From: Erpobdella octoculata
Taxonomy: Eukaryota; Annelida; Clitellata; Hirudinida; Erpobdellidae
DNA: 64,000 bases
Reading direction: 5' to 3'
Assembly (NCBI GenBank): GCA_963978895.1
Contig: OZ022238.1
Span: forward strand, 43,023,155 to 43,087,154
The translations under genes were made by a program, and so were the position numbers. Below, piece by piece: positions 1-12,911 of the stretch. Each line of letters opens with the position of its first letter. The first letter of the stretch is position 1. Below the pieces are notes generated by a model. It was not told the origin of the DNA. It was given only the letters and a program-made list of their open reading frames with translations, and searched no databases.

Positions 1-1004
1 AAAAACTTTGAGATTTAAATTAGGTACAGTCGCTTATTATACCTAGAGAGAAGACTTGTGCCTGTTTAAGTTGCCTATGTTAAAAATAGTAACACTTTCT
101 ATTAGTTTCTATTTCAATGGTTCGTGTTCCAGCGACATTTTTGTAATTTTATTAATTTGTAGAGTATATATAAATAGAAAAATGTCTTTTAGTAGTGTAT
201 ATTCTTAGTAACTTTAAGGTTTCTAAGAAACTATACGGTAAAGGGGGTAATAACACCACCCTAACGTTTTTGTTGAATTTTAAGAAAACGTGTTGAAGAT
301 TAAAATCAAACCGCACATTCCTGCACACATTAATTTTTTCTACATCACATATAATGTTTTTGAAATTTTTAAAACAAACAATTTTCCTATATAGTCAAAC
401 AAGTGTTAGCCTCTACCCTAGTAGTGTAGTGTAGGGCAATTTCGCACCTGGGTTTAGGTCATAAAACTGCTTTGTCTCGATATAATTTGTATGTGGTCTG
501 CCAATGTTTTTATAGAAATCTTAAATAATGATGAAGCTACTCTTTCTTATTGATGATACACTTTTGACAACATCAACAACAGGGGTGGATACAGGGGGTC
601 CCAGGGGGTCTGGATCCTCCCTTTTTGCAAAAAAGAACTACGTAATTTAGCATGTTACAGACAGTTACACAGTCTAAACGTCTAGGGCATAGACTCCTTA
701 GTAATTGCATAATAATATTATGATATTATTAGGAATTCGATGCAAAAAAAGTATTTTATTGAACCCGCCATGTAGGTATCGTTTCCGCATTACCTACATT
801 CTCACCTGAACATGAGCCCGTGTTGGCAGGACATGAATGAAATCTGAAACCTTAACAAAAATATCTGTGAAAAAATACTCTCGAAGAAAAGAATTACAGC
901 GGCTCAGTTACCGATAAAAACGTTTGTTGTCAGGTAAAGACATTTTAACAAGAAAGCAAATTTTGTTTTTAGAAAAACCAAGAAAAAATAGAGTTGTAGC
1001 CTCT
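1..1004. other. No gene recognised; AT-rich intergenic DNA
   Basis: No reading frame in this stretch resembles a known protein and no RNA gene was seen. A G-rich patch near 580-620 has the look of a degraded dispersed repeat, but I could not assign it to a family. Confidence 0.5.
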
Positions 1005-1690
1005 TATTATTATTATTATTTAGTCCGTAGCCGGCGCTTGGGAGGAGGATGTCCTCGAAGCCAATACGCTGCTGTCGGTGCCACGGGACCACGAACGTCT
1101 TCCACGACAATCTTCCATTTTCCTCGATCGGCTGCAACCCTTCTCGCCTCATCGGCGGTCAGTCGCTTCCTCTTGAGGTCCCCATCAATAATTTTCAGCC
1201 ATGTTTTCTTTGGCGCCGAACGTTGGATGCGCCAGCCAGGCGGTCGCTCCCGCCAAAGTAAACTATTGGGAAGCCGTTTACCATCCATTCGGCAGACGTG
1301 CCCGAACCACCGTAGTCGCCGTTTTTGGATGTGTTCGTCGATCAGTGGTTGTCGATCACACCGTTCACGGATCGTCTCGTTTCGAATGCGGTCACGGATG
1401 GAGACTCCCAGTATTCGCCGCAGTCATTGCATTTGGAATACTTCAAGTCCATTCACATCGGATTTAAACAATGTCCATGTCTCCGAGCCATATAGGAGGA
1501 TCGGAAGAATCAATGTTCGGTAAAGACGAATTTTTGTCTTATCTTTCACTATTACTGGTCCAAATAAAATGTAGCCTCTTATATTGTTCAGGACGAGACA
1601 ATTTGCCATTTGTGGATTGAATCTAACGAAGAAGATTAGGTACACGAGGCTTGTATCAATATTATTGTTTGTGATTGTTGCTTTGTACAA
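1005..1690 (-). mobile_element. 3' end of a non-LTR retrotransposon, broken by one stop
   Basis: Read on the minus strand this is the C-terminal end of a LINE reverse transcriptase. The first part carries the thumb-type motif LPILLYGSETWTL, common near the C-terminus of LINE polymerases. After a TGA stop at about 1424 the same frame continues with RILGVSIRDRIRNETIRER and RLRWFGHVCRMDG, the usual tail of these proteins. Only one stop codon, where a cysteine codon would be expected, interrupts about 225 codons. The element ends in a short (AAT)n tract at 1005-1020 (minus strand), which suits families that end in simple repeats rather than long poly(A). It is strongly 5' truncated. Family assignment beyond LINE is not secure. 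Confidence 0.75.
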
Positions 1691-2207
1691 TTTTTTTTTA
1701 TACTGGCCAGTAACTGGAGGTCTATTTTTTAAATGTCTATTGTTTTAATCTTCAAATTTTATTATTAAAGTTGTTTACATTAAAAGAAATTGGTAATTCA
1801 TCAGTATTTATATTTAAAACCTTGCTGCATAGCCATGGGAGACCCAGGGGACTTATCCCATACCCCCAAACCGCTGCCAGCCCCCAGGTAAACTTTTAAA
1901 TAAAAATTTAGAAATGGGAAAATTACGTACGACTGTGGGGAAATGTAAACAAAATTGGGGAAAGTGCATGCGACTACCTCTACCCCGTATCAGGTTTCTT
2001 AGGAAGAAAAAAAGTTTTTTTTAATATAAAATTTTGGGGCCCCTTTTGCAAGTACTGAGTCCTCCCAATAAAAATCTTCGGCCTCCTCTTGCAAGTACTG
2101 AAAACCACTGGTAAATTTGGCTAGGTAAAATTAAACATATCATTTAAGGCATTTTCATTTTATTCCACATAAACCTTATGATGACGGCACTGTATGACTT
2201 TCCCATA
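1691..2207. other. No gene recognised
   Basis: AT-rich sequence between the LINE fragment and the hAT element. No coding similarity was seen; the C-rich patch at 1840-1890 looks like an old repeat fragment. Confidence 0.4.
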
Positions 2208-2215
2208 GATATATA

Positions 2216-3062
2216 CAGTGATGGGCACCAACTACTTCAATTGTAGTTACAACTACATGCCAACTACCTCATGACAGAAGTAGTTATAACTACATGTTAA
2301 CTACTTTAGAAGAGAGGTAGTTATAACTAGTTTGTTAACTACTACTAAAGTAGTTAACTACTTTCCAACTACTTTTTAACTACTCGTATATTTATAAAAC
2401 ATGTACTGTAAGATATAAAAACACAACAACAAAAAATAAATTTGCATTTAATAATTTTTTTTTAAAGAATAATAATGATTGTTAACTAAATATAATAAAA
2501 ACAAAGTATTTTTAAGCAAATATAATAAAAACAAAGTATTTTTAAACAAATATAATAAAAACAAAGTATTTTTAAGCAAATATAATAAAAACAAAGTATT
2601 TTTAAGCAAATTTTAGAAAAACAAAGTGTTTATTGATACATGAAGGTTGAATGACAAAGTTCAAAATTTGTTAAAACTGGAACGGCTTTTCAGAAAAACC
2701 ATACGGTCAAATAAAGTGTCACTCATTTTGCACCTTCGAGGTGTCAAAATCATACCAGCCATGCTTGGAAGAGTAGAATTGGCTTTTATGAAAGCTCATT
2801 CTACAAATGGATAATCCTTCAGTGATTGAACATTCGATGCTTTAGATTATATTTTTAAATTATCTGGCTTTTTAATAATTTTGTTACAGCGCTAAGTCAA
2901 AGTAGTTAGACTAGTTATAACTACCAAACTAGATCATAAAAGTAGTTATAACTACATGGCAACTACTCAAAAACAAAAGTAGTTATAACTACCATGTAAC
3001 TACTATAAATGTAGTTATAACTACAGTAGTTACAACTACAGTAGTTAAAGTGCCCATCACTG
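2216..3062. mobile_element. Non-autonomous hAT element with 8-bp target duplication
   Basis: The element starts with CAGTGATGGGCAC and ends with its exact reverse complement, GTGCCCATCACTG. It is flanked on both sides by the same 8 bp, GATATATA (2208-2215 and 3063-3070), the diagnostic duplication of hAT transposons. It is 847 bp long and has no transposase. Both subterminal regions are packed with the palindrome GTAGTTATAACTAC and close variants. In hAT elements, subterminal repeats bind transposase, so these are the likely binding sites (inference). A 30-bp tandem repeat lies in the middle. Confidence 0.92.
2491..2630. repeat. 30-bp tandem repeat, about 4.7 copies
   Basis: Four near-identical 30-bp units (each starts TATAATAAAAACAAAG) followed by a diverged partial fifth. 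The array lies inside the hAT element at 2216-3062. Confidence 0.9.
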
Positions 3063-3070
3063 GATATATA

Positions 3071-4611
3071 TAGGTACTAAATTCTTATTTTGGCTTTTTT
3101 GACGTTCGCCTTGTGTGCCCTTTCTATATCCGTATTTAATAACGTGCGTCCTCTTTCATTCGCATTGATAAACGTACGCCTTTTTGGTTTCGCCCTTTTG
3201 ATAGGATATCCTACCTTAGCGCATAAGCGAATCAACCATCAAGAAACAGTTTCTTGTCACAAGTAAAGTAACGAAAAGGAAACGCTAAGAAAGCGTTACC
3301 ATGTTTACTGAGTCATATTGAACAAGTAAAGATAAAAAATAAATTTAAAAAAAATGCTTTTATTTGCCTCTTTATTTGAGTCAACAAACAAAAATGTTTG
3401 AATCTAAAACAACCGTTAATTATTTTGGACCTCTGGCGACTTATAAATAAACATCCATACTGTTTAATTATTTTGGACCTCTGGCGACTTATACATAAAT
3501 AACTTGATTAATTTTAATTTATTTAAGGCCTAATTCATGTCGGAAACATTCAATTCATGTATTGTCATCCAGAATAAAGCTTTCCTGAAAGTTTTAGAGC
3601 TCTAGGACTCTAAATGATCGAAAAGTGAGTGAATTTTTGTTTCTAAGATTTGATCACAACAGACAAACAGAGAGACGAGTGAAAGTGAAGTTAAATAATA
3701 AAAGCATTTAAAAATGTGTCTGACTACGGGAACTAGTCAAGGGTTCCATTAGATATTTTGAAAGTATTATATGCAGTGGCGTAGCGTAGGTACCGGGAAG
3801 AAGGTATAAAAAATTTGCCTCCATTTTCCACTGTCATCCCAATTGGACGATCAAAACCGAGAAAACCGAAAGCTCCCGAGCCATAATCGGGGCTCGTGGT
3901 AAAAGTAAGTTTACGTCTTTGTCTCCAAGCTTCTATAAAGTTATAGACTCGCCAACAACATACGTCGAATTTCCGCCTTCACAACGTCGGCGTGCTACTA
4001 CAAGTACCTAGACTGTCCTAGACTTTAGGTCCTAAAGGTCTCGGAGACCATATCCGATCCACTTTTGGTGCTATACACTTCTGTTTCAGACCGAGTGGAA
4101 AGCTATTTCATTCATTTATTGGTTGATTTATTATCTTTCTCTATCGCGCCACAACATCTCAAAATCCAAGTGTTTCGCAGTTTTTTTTGTGGCCATGGAA
4201 AATCCTTTCTACTTTTTCGCTGGTACTGACAAATTCCTTAGCTTTTGAGAGTATGCCAAATTTTTAGCTTATCTACTAGAGCCCTGCACGAGTCGATTTT
4301 TCACGGTCCGTTTGATAAGCACAACATTCCAGACCCATCCCGTTTTTACAGATATAAAATCTCTAAGCTGGACACAATAACCTCGACCCATCCCGTATTG
4401 ATAACTTTAATATGAAGACCCAGCCCGTGCATTGCTCTATTGCCAACCTGAACCCAACTAACACCACAACTAAACACAAGACAGAAATTTCGATTCTAGT
4501 ACAATACAGGTCAATGGTTACAAATTTGACTTATATAATTAAAATATGTAATTTTCAACTATCAGATAACAAGCTACAGTAACAACCATTTAGAATAACA
4601 AAAACAATAAG
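3071..4611. other. Intergenic, repeat fragments only
   Basis: No gene was recognised. A 30-bp sequence containing TTTTGGACCTCTGGCGACTT occurs twice, 48 bp apart (3416-3445 and 3464-3493). A copy of a dispersed repeat lies at about 3515-3735 and is listed separately. The stretch near 3776 begins CAGTGGCGTAGCG, which resembles a transposon end, but no matching end was found. Confidence 0.5.
3515..3735 (+). repeat. Dispersed repeat family, copy A
   Basis: Shares the core ATTCATGTATTGTCATCCA, followed by AATAAAGC and a CTGAAAGTTT stretch, with copies near 11320, 45325 and 54420. It is closest to the 54420 copy, matching also over TAAGGCCTAATTCATGTCGG. No coding capacity was seen. The 54420 copy runs into Helitron-type minisatellite, so this may be a Helitron interior (inference). 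Confidence 0.7.
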
Positions 4612-8031
<3,420 letters not shown>

Positions 8032-8589
8032 TGGTTTCAAACAGATTATTCACGACATAAAATTGAAAACACGAGCCTATCAAAACATAACGATAATAGA
8101 AATATATAAACAGTCAACATCGACAACAAATATACAAGATACAAAAATTAAAAAAAAAATTTGCTACGTTTGTTCTGTGGTGACCGTGACGCATTTATAG
8201 CTGAAGAACAGTTCTTTGCAGGTATTTTGTAAGTGTTAAACAGTAAAAAGCTAATAACTAAAAATAAATAATAACAGCGTTATATTATAGAGATCAGTGA
8301 TTACAACCTATCAGTGACCACAACCTCGCGAATGGCTAGGGTAGCTGGACCACTAAATGCATAATAGCAGGCACATACATTGGGGGCATAGAAGAAATTT
8401 GACTAAATTGATTTTTCAGAATTTGAAAATTGCTTACAGAGTTAACTAGCTCTGTAAAAAAACTAAAATGCCGTAAAATTAGGCTTAAGTTTAAGCTTAT
8501 TTGGATTTCAAGCGCCCTTTTGTGTAACACCTCAGGGCTCCTTTTACAATAAAAACAACAAAACAAAACAATGAAAATAAAACAAAACA
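8032..8589 (-). promoter_or_regulatory. Upstream region of the RPC7 gene
   Basis: Sequence immediately upstream of the RPC7 start codon; it should hold the 5' UTR and promoter by position. A GTGACGCAT motif near 8186 resembles a CRE/AP-1 site, but this is only a string match. No TATA box is convincing because the region is generally AT-rich. No other gene was seen up to the LINE tail at about 8590. Confidence 0.35.
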
Positions 8590-9143
8590 AAAATATAAAA
8601 CACAAAAATCAGCATGTCAGGAAAAATGAAATAATTTCTCTCTGATCATCAATTTGGATAGGATTTCGCAATTAGAAATGTCTTTAGCTCGGACTTGAAT
8701 AAACTCAATGTAGTCGCTTCTCGGATGCTGGCAGGCAACATGTTCCATGTTGCCGGTCCTGCTATTACTGAAGGCTCGACTGCCGTTTTTGTTCGAGTAA
8801 TGGGAACAACTAGATCACCACGACTAGCTGATCTGTGACGAGATAAGTAAGAATTGTTATCAGACACAGTAACACACAGCTCTTGCAAATATGAGGGGGC
8901 TTCGCCATGGAGCGCCTTGTAGACTAAAGTCCCAATTTTGAAAGTAATTCGCTCAGAGATACGCAGCCACCGTATCATTATTGCAGTCACATGATCATTT
9001 TTCTTTAGTCCACCAAAAAGACGAGCAGCTGCATTTTGAATACGTTGAATCTTTCCAATAGCACTAAGTAGTCAAGTCTACTGACAACAAACAAATGCAG
9101 CAGGAGACGTGTTGCTTCACTTGTCAGAGACCTTCGTATGGTT

Positions 9144-9608
9144 CTAAGTTGTCGTATGTTGGAAAAAACAGGTTTTTGACAGTTTAGATATATGATCTTT
9201 CATGGAAAGCTCAGAATCGACATAAACACCTAGGTTTCGAACTTCTGTGGGGGCGACCAAAGCCTCAGCATCCAACAAAGCTTTAACTTTACTCTGTTGC
9301 AACTTTGATATTGCACCTATCCAGATTAATTCAGTTTTATCGGCATTCAGTTTTAGACGATTAGAAGCCATCCACTGTTCAATGTTCTCTATGCAGGGCA
9401 ATAAGCGAAGGTGAACATTCTCCGCATCATCAACAGAGCAGTGAACATATGTTTGGGTGTCGTCGGCATAGCAGTGTCCCTCGAGTCCAGAACGATGAAT
9501 AATTTCAAGTAAATCAGTGGTGTACAATAGAAACATTAGTGGGCCCAAGACTGATCCCTGGGGTACTCCACTACTAAGTGACACGGTTAATGACAAGTTC
9601 CCACCCAC
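9144..9608 (-). pseudogene. Reverse transcriptase catalytic segment of the CR1 LINE
   Basis: This frame holds the palm domain: SSGVPQGSVLGPLMFLLY, then CYADDTQTYVH with the catalytic aspartate pair, and WMASNRLKLNADKTELIWIG. The motifs are intact, but the frame ends in a shifted tail at 9144 and is disconnected from the fingers domain upstream (9648-10949). Confidence 0.85.
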
Positions 9609-9647
9609 ACTAACCAGTTGCGTGCGGTTAGTTAAATATGAAATAAT

Positions 9648-10949
9648 TCATTTTAAGACAACACAGATGCCATGAGTGTTTTCAAGTCTCTCAATAAGGA
9701 TTCCATGGTCAACAGTATCAAATGCGGCACTCAGATCTAAGAGACTCAGTAGCGACACCTGACCACTATCAGTAGCAACTGCCAGATCATTGACCACTTT
9801 GAGTAGTGCAGATTCTGTAGAGTAAAACCGGCGATACGCAGATTGGTTCGATGGGAGATTGCCAGAAAGACCTAGATGTACATTCAATCGTTTAGCAACA
9901 ATCCGCTCTACCAGTTTTGACATAAAGGTCAGGTTAGAGACTGGTCGATAGCTCTTCATGTCAGCAGGGTCAAGTCCGTCTTTTTTAATAAGCGGAGTGA
10001 CAAGTGCTGACTTTTGACTAGCAGGAAAATATCTTTCTTGTAAAGATCGAGTGCACATCAAAGCGACACAAGATGCAATGCGGACACGATATTTTTTGAT
10101 AATCCAAGTTGGGGATGGATCCAGTGAACAATATTTGTTCGGAGCAACCATTATCAATTTTATTATCTCATCAGCCGTGACTGGTTGGAATTCATCCATG
10201 AACAACGTGCTGGTCAAAAGTATAGATGGTGGCTTTGTAAGCGCTGTATGTGTTCTAACTTGCTCTACCTTGTTTTGAAAAAACCTCACAAACTGAAACT
10301 GGTCTGTAGTAATAGAAGAGCTCACATTAGATGAAGACTTTTCTTTACCAAAAAGTGTTGACAAGTTACTCCAGAACTTTTTCGGAGCTTTCTGATTAGC
10401 GGCAATTCTGGCTTCCCAGTATTTATGCTCTTTTTTATGGCACAAATATCGCATGGTCCGCAGGCCGTCAATCCATATAGATTTACTCGCCGTTGTGTGA
10501 TGCCGACGATAAAACCGTTCAAGTCGTCTCGTGGACCGCTTGAATGCCCGGCATTCACTATCAAACCATGGCGTTAGTAGATTTCGAGGTTTTCTTTTGA
10601 TTAATGTAAACGGAGCGTGATTATCGAGAAGCTTTGATAGAGTAGATGAATAGCACTGGAAAAGTTCATCAGTTGAATGATGATCGAAATTTTCTGGATT
10701 ATGACAAAGTTCACTCAAACGTAAATCAGTCAGGAATGCATTATAATCAAATCTCTTCCATGAACGTCCCCAAAAAGTGGCAACAGGCTTAGTTGGTTTT
10801 TGGAGTGAAAGTCGAAACAATAGCATTAGATGATCAGATAAGGCAGTTTCTTGCACAGAAACTTGAAGATCTACCATATCATCACGTGAAATCACGAGAT
10901 CAAGCTGCCCTCCAAACCGATGCGTTGGAATTGTCTCGTGGATAATCAA
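9648..10949 (-). pseudogene. Endonuclease end and RT fingers of the CR1 LINE
   Basis: A 433-codon frame starts in the last part of the endonuclease (RFGGQLDLVISRDDM, ALSDHLMLLF). It passes through the spacer between endonuclease and RT, then the first RT blocks: TPLIKKDGLDPADMKSYRPV and LDLSAAFDTVDHGIL. It is cut by a frameshift just before the YADD block. The long open frame suggests the insertion is not very old. Confidence 0.85.
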
Positions 10950-11100
10950 ATTGAAAGAAGAAGCAATTCTTGCAGTTTCATTGCAATTATATCATTTTGT
11001 CTTTCAACGTGAATGTTCAGGTCTCCAGTAATAACAATTGATCTACGGTATGTTGACAATATTTCCAAAAGGAAACTGAACTCATCAAGGATGAGTTAAA

Positions 11101-11628
11101 CAAGTTCAAGTAAACACTTATATTTTTAAATCCCTTATATTAACTTCACCATCCCTACTCCGATCCCCCGGCTCAGGGGGTCCAAAAAACTTTTCTAGGC
11201 CAAAAGTACGACCATCAAAAGTAATTGAGTATTAAAAATTCAAATTTAGTTTACCTAACAACATTTGAAGGCTTCAAGCATCTTTGAGCCAGTTTTAGCA
11301 AATCTATTTTACGTTTTATATGCTAAACAAGTAAAGGAAAAAACGAGTTTATTCGACACAAACTTTTATATCATATACACTCGATTTAGAAATACAAAAA
11401 ATGTTCAAATTAAGTTTTTTTTTAATTGAATCTTGTATTGTCATCCAAAATAAAGCTGTGCTAAAAGTTTAATCTTCCTAGCTAGTCAAAAAGCTGGTAA
11501 AATTTTACTTGCAAGATTTGCCTACAGGAAAAGCCACACACACACAGACAAACAGAGATCGTAACCTAAATAAAAGTTTGTAAAAAACGTTAGGAAAAAA
11601 TGGACAAGAGAAAATGAGCGCGAGGGGG
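11101..11628. repeat. Gene-free stretch with dispersed repeat family, copy B
   Basis: From about 11320 to 11590 the sequence matches the copy at about 45325-45600: AACAAGTAAA...AACGAGTTT, CACTCGATTTAGAAATA, TGTATTGTCATCCA, a CTAGCTAGTCAAAAAGCTGG palindrome and a CACACACA tract followed by GACAAACAGAGATCGTAACC. It has no coding capacity. The copia element begins directly after a G-rich end of this repeat. The remaining bases (11101-11319) show nothing recognisable. Confidence 0.65.
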
Positions 11629-11791
11629 TGTTAGATTATGAAAAACAAATTGCGAAGTTTATTATTATCAAACTTAATCGAATATAATGTTACGAGCACA
11701 GAGCAGGCAATGGCGTCGAACAATCAAAACATCGGAAGAAGGAGCAAAGAACTAATTAACATAAAAGACAATAAATCGTTGTAATCCAACA
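11629..11791 (-). repeat. Copia 3' LTR
   Basis: 163 bp starting TGTTGGATTAC and ending AATCTAACA on the minus strand. By eye it is identical to the LTR at 15863-16025. The neighbouring polypurine tract lies at 11792-11800. Confidence 0.95.
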
Positions 11792-11822
11792 CCCCCCCTC
11801 AACGATTTATTCGTTGTCAATG

Positions 11823-12911
11823 TTAAAACAGTCCAATGTCTTGAGCTAACTGTTTAATCTTGATTGGTCCTAATGGTTTAGTTAACAAGTCAGCTATCAT
11901 CTTCTCGCTCGGACAGTATCTAACATCAATTTCACCAGATCTGTATAAGTTACGGATGAAGTGATACTTGGTGTCAATGTGCTTCGTCCTCTGAGAACAC
12001 CTGTCATTCTGCAGTATTCTAATACAACTCTGGTTGTCTTCATATATAATAACAGGCTTCTTTAGTTCTTGGTCAAGATCTTTAAGTATTCTCAGTATCC
12101 ATAGAGCTTCCTGAACTGCTTCAACTAGGGCTATGTATTCAGCTTCAGTAGATGAGAGAGTAACCATAGTCTGTTTTCTACTCACCCATGAAATTGGTGA
12201 ACCTAAGTACTTGAAACAAAATCCTGTGTTAGATTTTCTGTCATTCAGATCACCTCCCCAGTCAGCATCTGCATAACCTATTAGTTGTGTGGCATGTTGT
12301 TCACTCAAAGAACCTAATTTCAATTGTTTCTGTTTGGTGTCATTCAGATATCTAAAGATTCTTTTAACTTCAGTCCAATCAGATTTCTTTGGATCACTAA
12401 CATGTCTTGCAAGAATTGAAGTTCCTACTGCAATATCTGGTCTGGTGTTTGTCGACAAATACAGTAGAGATCCTATGGCACTTCTATAAACTTCTTTATT
12501 CTCAAAACACTCTTGTGGTTCTTGTCTCTTTTGATATCCAGTATCAATCGGTATGCTTGATGGTCGGCTATCGGTCAAATTGAATTCTTGTAATTTACTA
12601 TCAATATATTTTTGCTGGTTTAACAAAAATATGCCATCTTGGTCTCTTTGAAATTGAATTCCAAGATAATACTTTAGATTTCCAAGATCTTTTAAAACAA
12701 GAACTTTATTCATTTGGTGTTCAAATTCTTCAATCATTGATAAATCAGTTGTCGCCACAATAAGATCATCAACGTGAATGGATAAGTATATTAACTTTTT
12801 GTTATCTCTTTTAAAATATAGACATGGATCATTCTCGCTTTTGTTGTAACTCTGATTACTGAGAATTTCATGAAGTTTCTTGTTCCATTCATTGGCTCCT
12901 TGTTTCAGTCC
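11823..12911 (-). CDS. Copia polyprotein, C-terminal part: RT palm and RNase H
   Basis: This is the same reading frame as the upstream Gag-Pol and begins right after a UAG codon at 12912-12914. It starts with the RT block that in this family follows a tyrosine (here GLKQGANEWN), then the catalytic HVDDLIV about 45 residues on (YVDD in many relatives). Further on come the RT thumb (LGIQFQRDQDGIFLLNQQKY), the RNase H motifs YADADWGGDLNDRKSNTGF and SSTEAEYIAL, and the late YEDNQSC, HIDTKYHFIRN and DLLTKPL. It cannot be made unless the UAG is read through. Nothing else in it looks damaged. Confidence 0.9.
   Translation of the reverse strand, partial: GLKQGANEWNKKLHEILSNQSYNKSENDPCLYFKRDNKKLIYLSIHVDDLIVATTDLSMIEEFEHQMNKVLVLKDLGNLKYYLGIQFQRDQDGIFLLNQQKYIDSKLQEFNLTDSRPSSIPIDTGYQKRQEPQECFENKEVYRSAIGSLLYLSTNTRPDIAVGTSILARHVSDPKKSDWTEVKRIFRYLNDTKQKQLKLGSLSEQHATQLIGYADADWGGDLNDRKSNTGFCFKYLGSPISWVSRKQTMVTLSSTEAEYIALVEAVQEALWILRILKDLDQELKKPVIIYEDNQSCIRILQNDRCSQRTKHIDTKYHFIRNLYRSGEIDVRYCPSEKMIADLLTKPLGPIKIKQLAQDIGLF

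Larger units (their letters stand above)
8590..11100 (-). mobile_element. CR1-clade LINE, 5' truncated and frameshifted
   Basis: The minus strand encodes the end of an AP-endonuclease domain (traces at about 11080-10960, then GGQLDLVISR) and a reverse transcriptase. RT motifs run in order: SYRPVSNLTFMSKLVERIV, LLSLLDLSAAFDTVDHGIL, SSGVPQGSVLGPL and the catalytic YADDTQ (about 9465). A C-terminal tail contains WNMLPASIREATTLSLFKSE. The frames are 10949-9648, 9608-9144 and 8990-8649, so at least two frameshifts or short losses separate them (about 9608-9648 and 9000-9140). The 5' end is lost at about 11100. A TTTGT-rich tract near 8560-8600 may be the 3' tail. The element is inactive. The clade call rests on the general CR1/L2 pattern of these motifs. 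Confidence 0.85.

Noticed and set aside
3776..3830. Transposon end CAGTGGCGTAGCG
   Set aside because: No partner end or duplication within several kilobases; similar words at 33248 and 43335 are not in a paired arrangement.
4276..4460. Repeat with AGAGCCCTGCACGAGTCG
   Set aside because: Looks like a known type of degraded DNA-element sequence, but no ends could be drawn.
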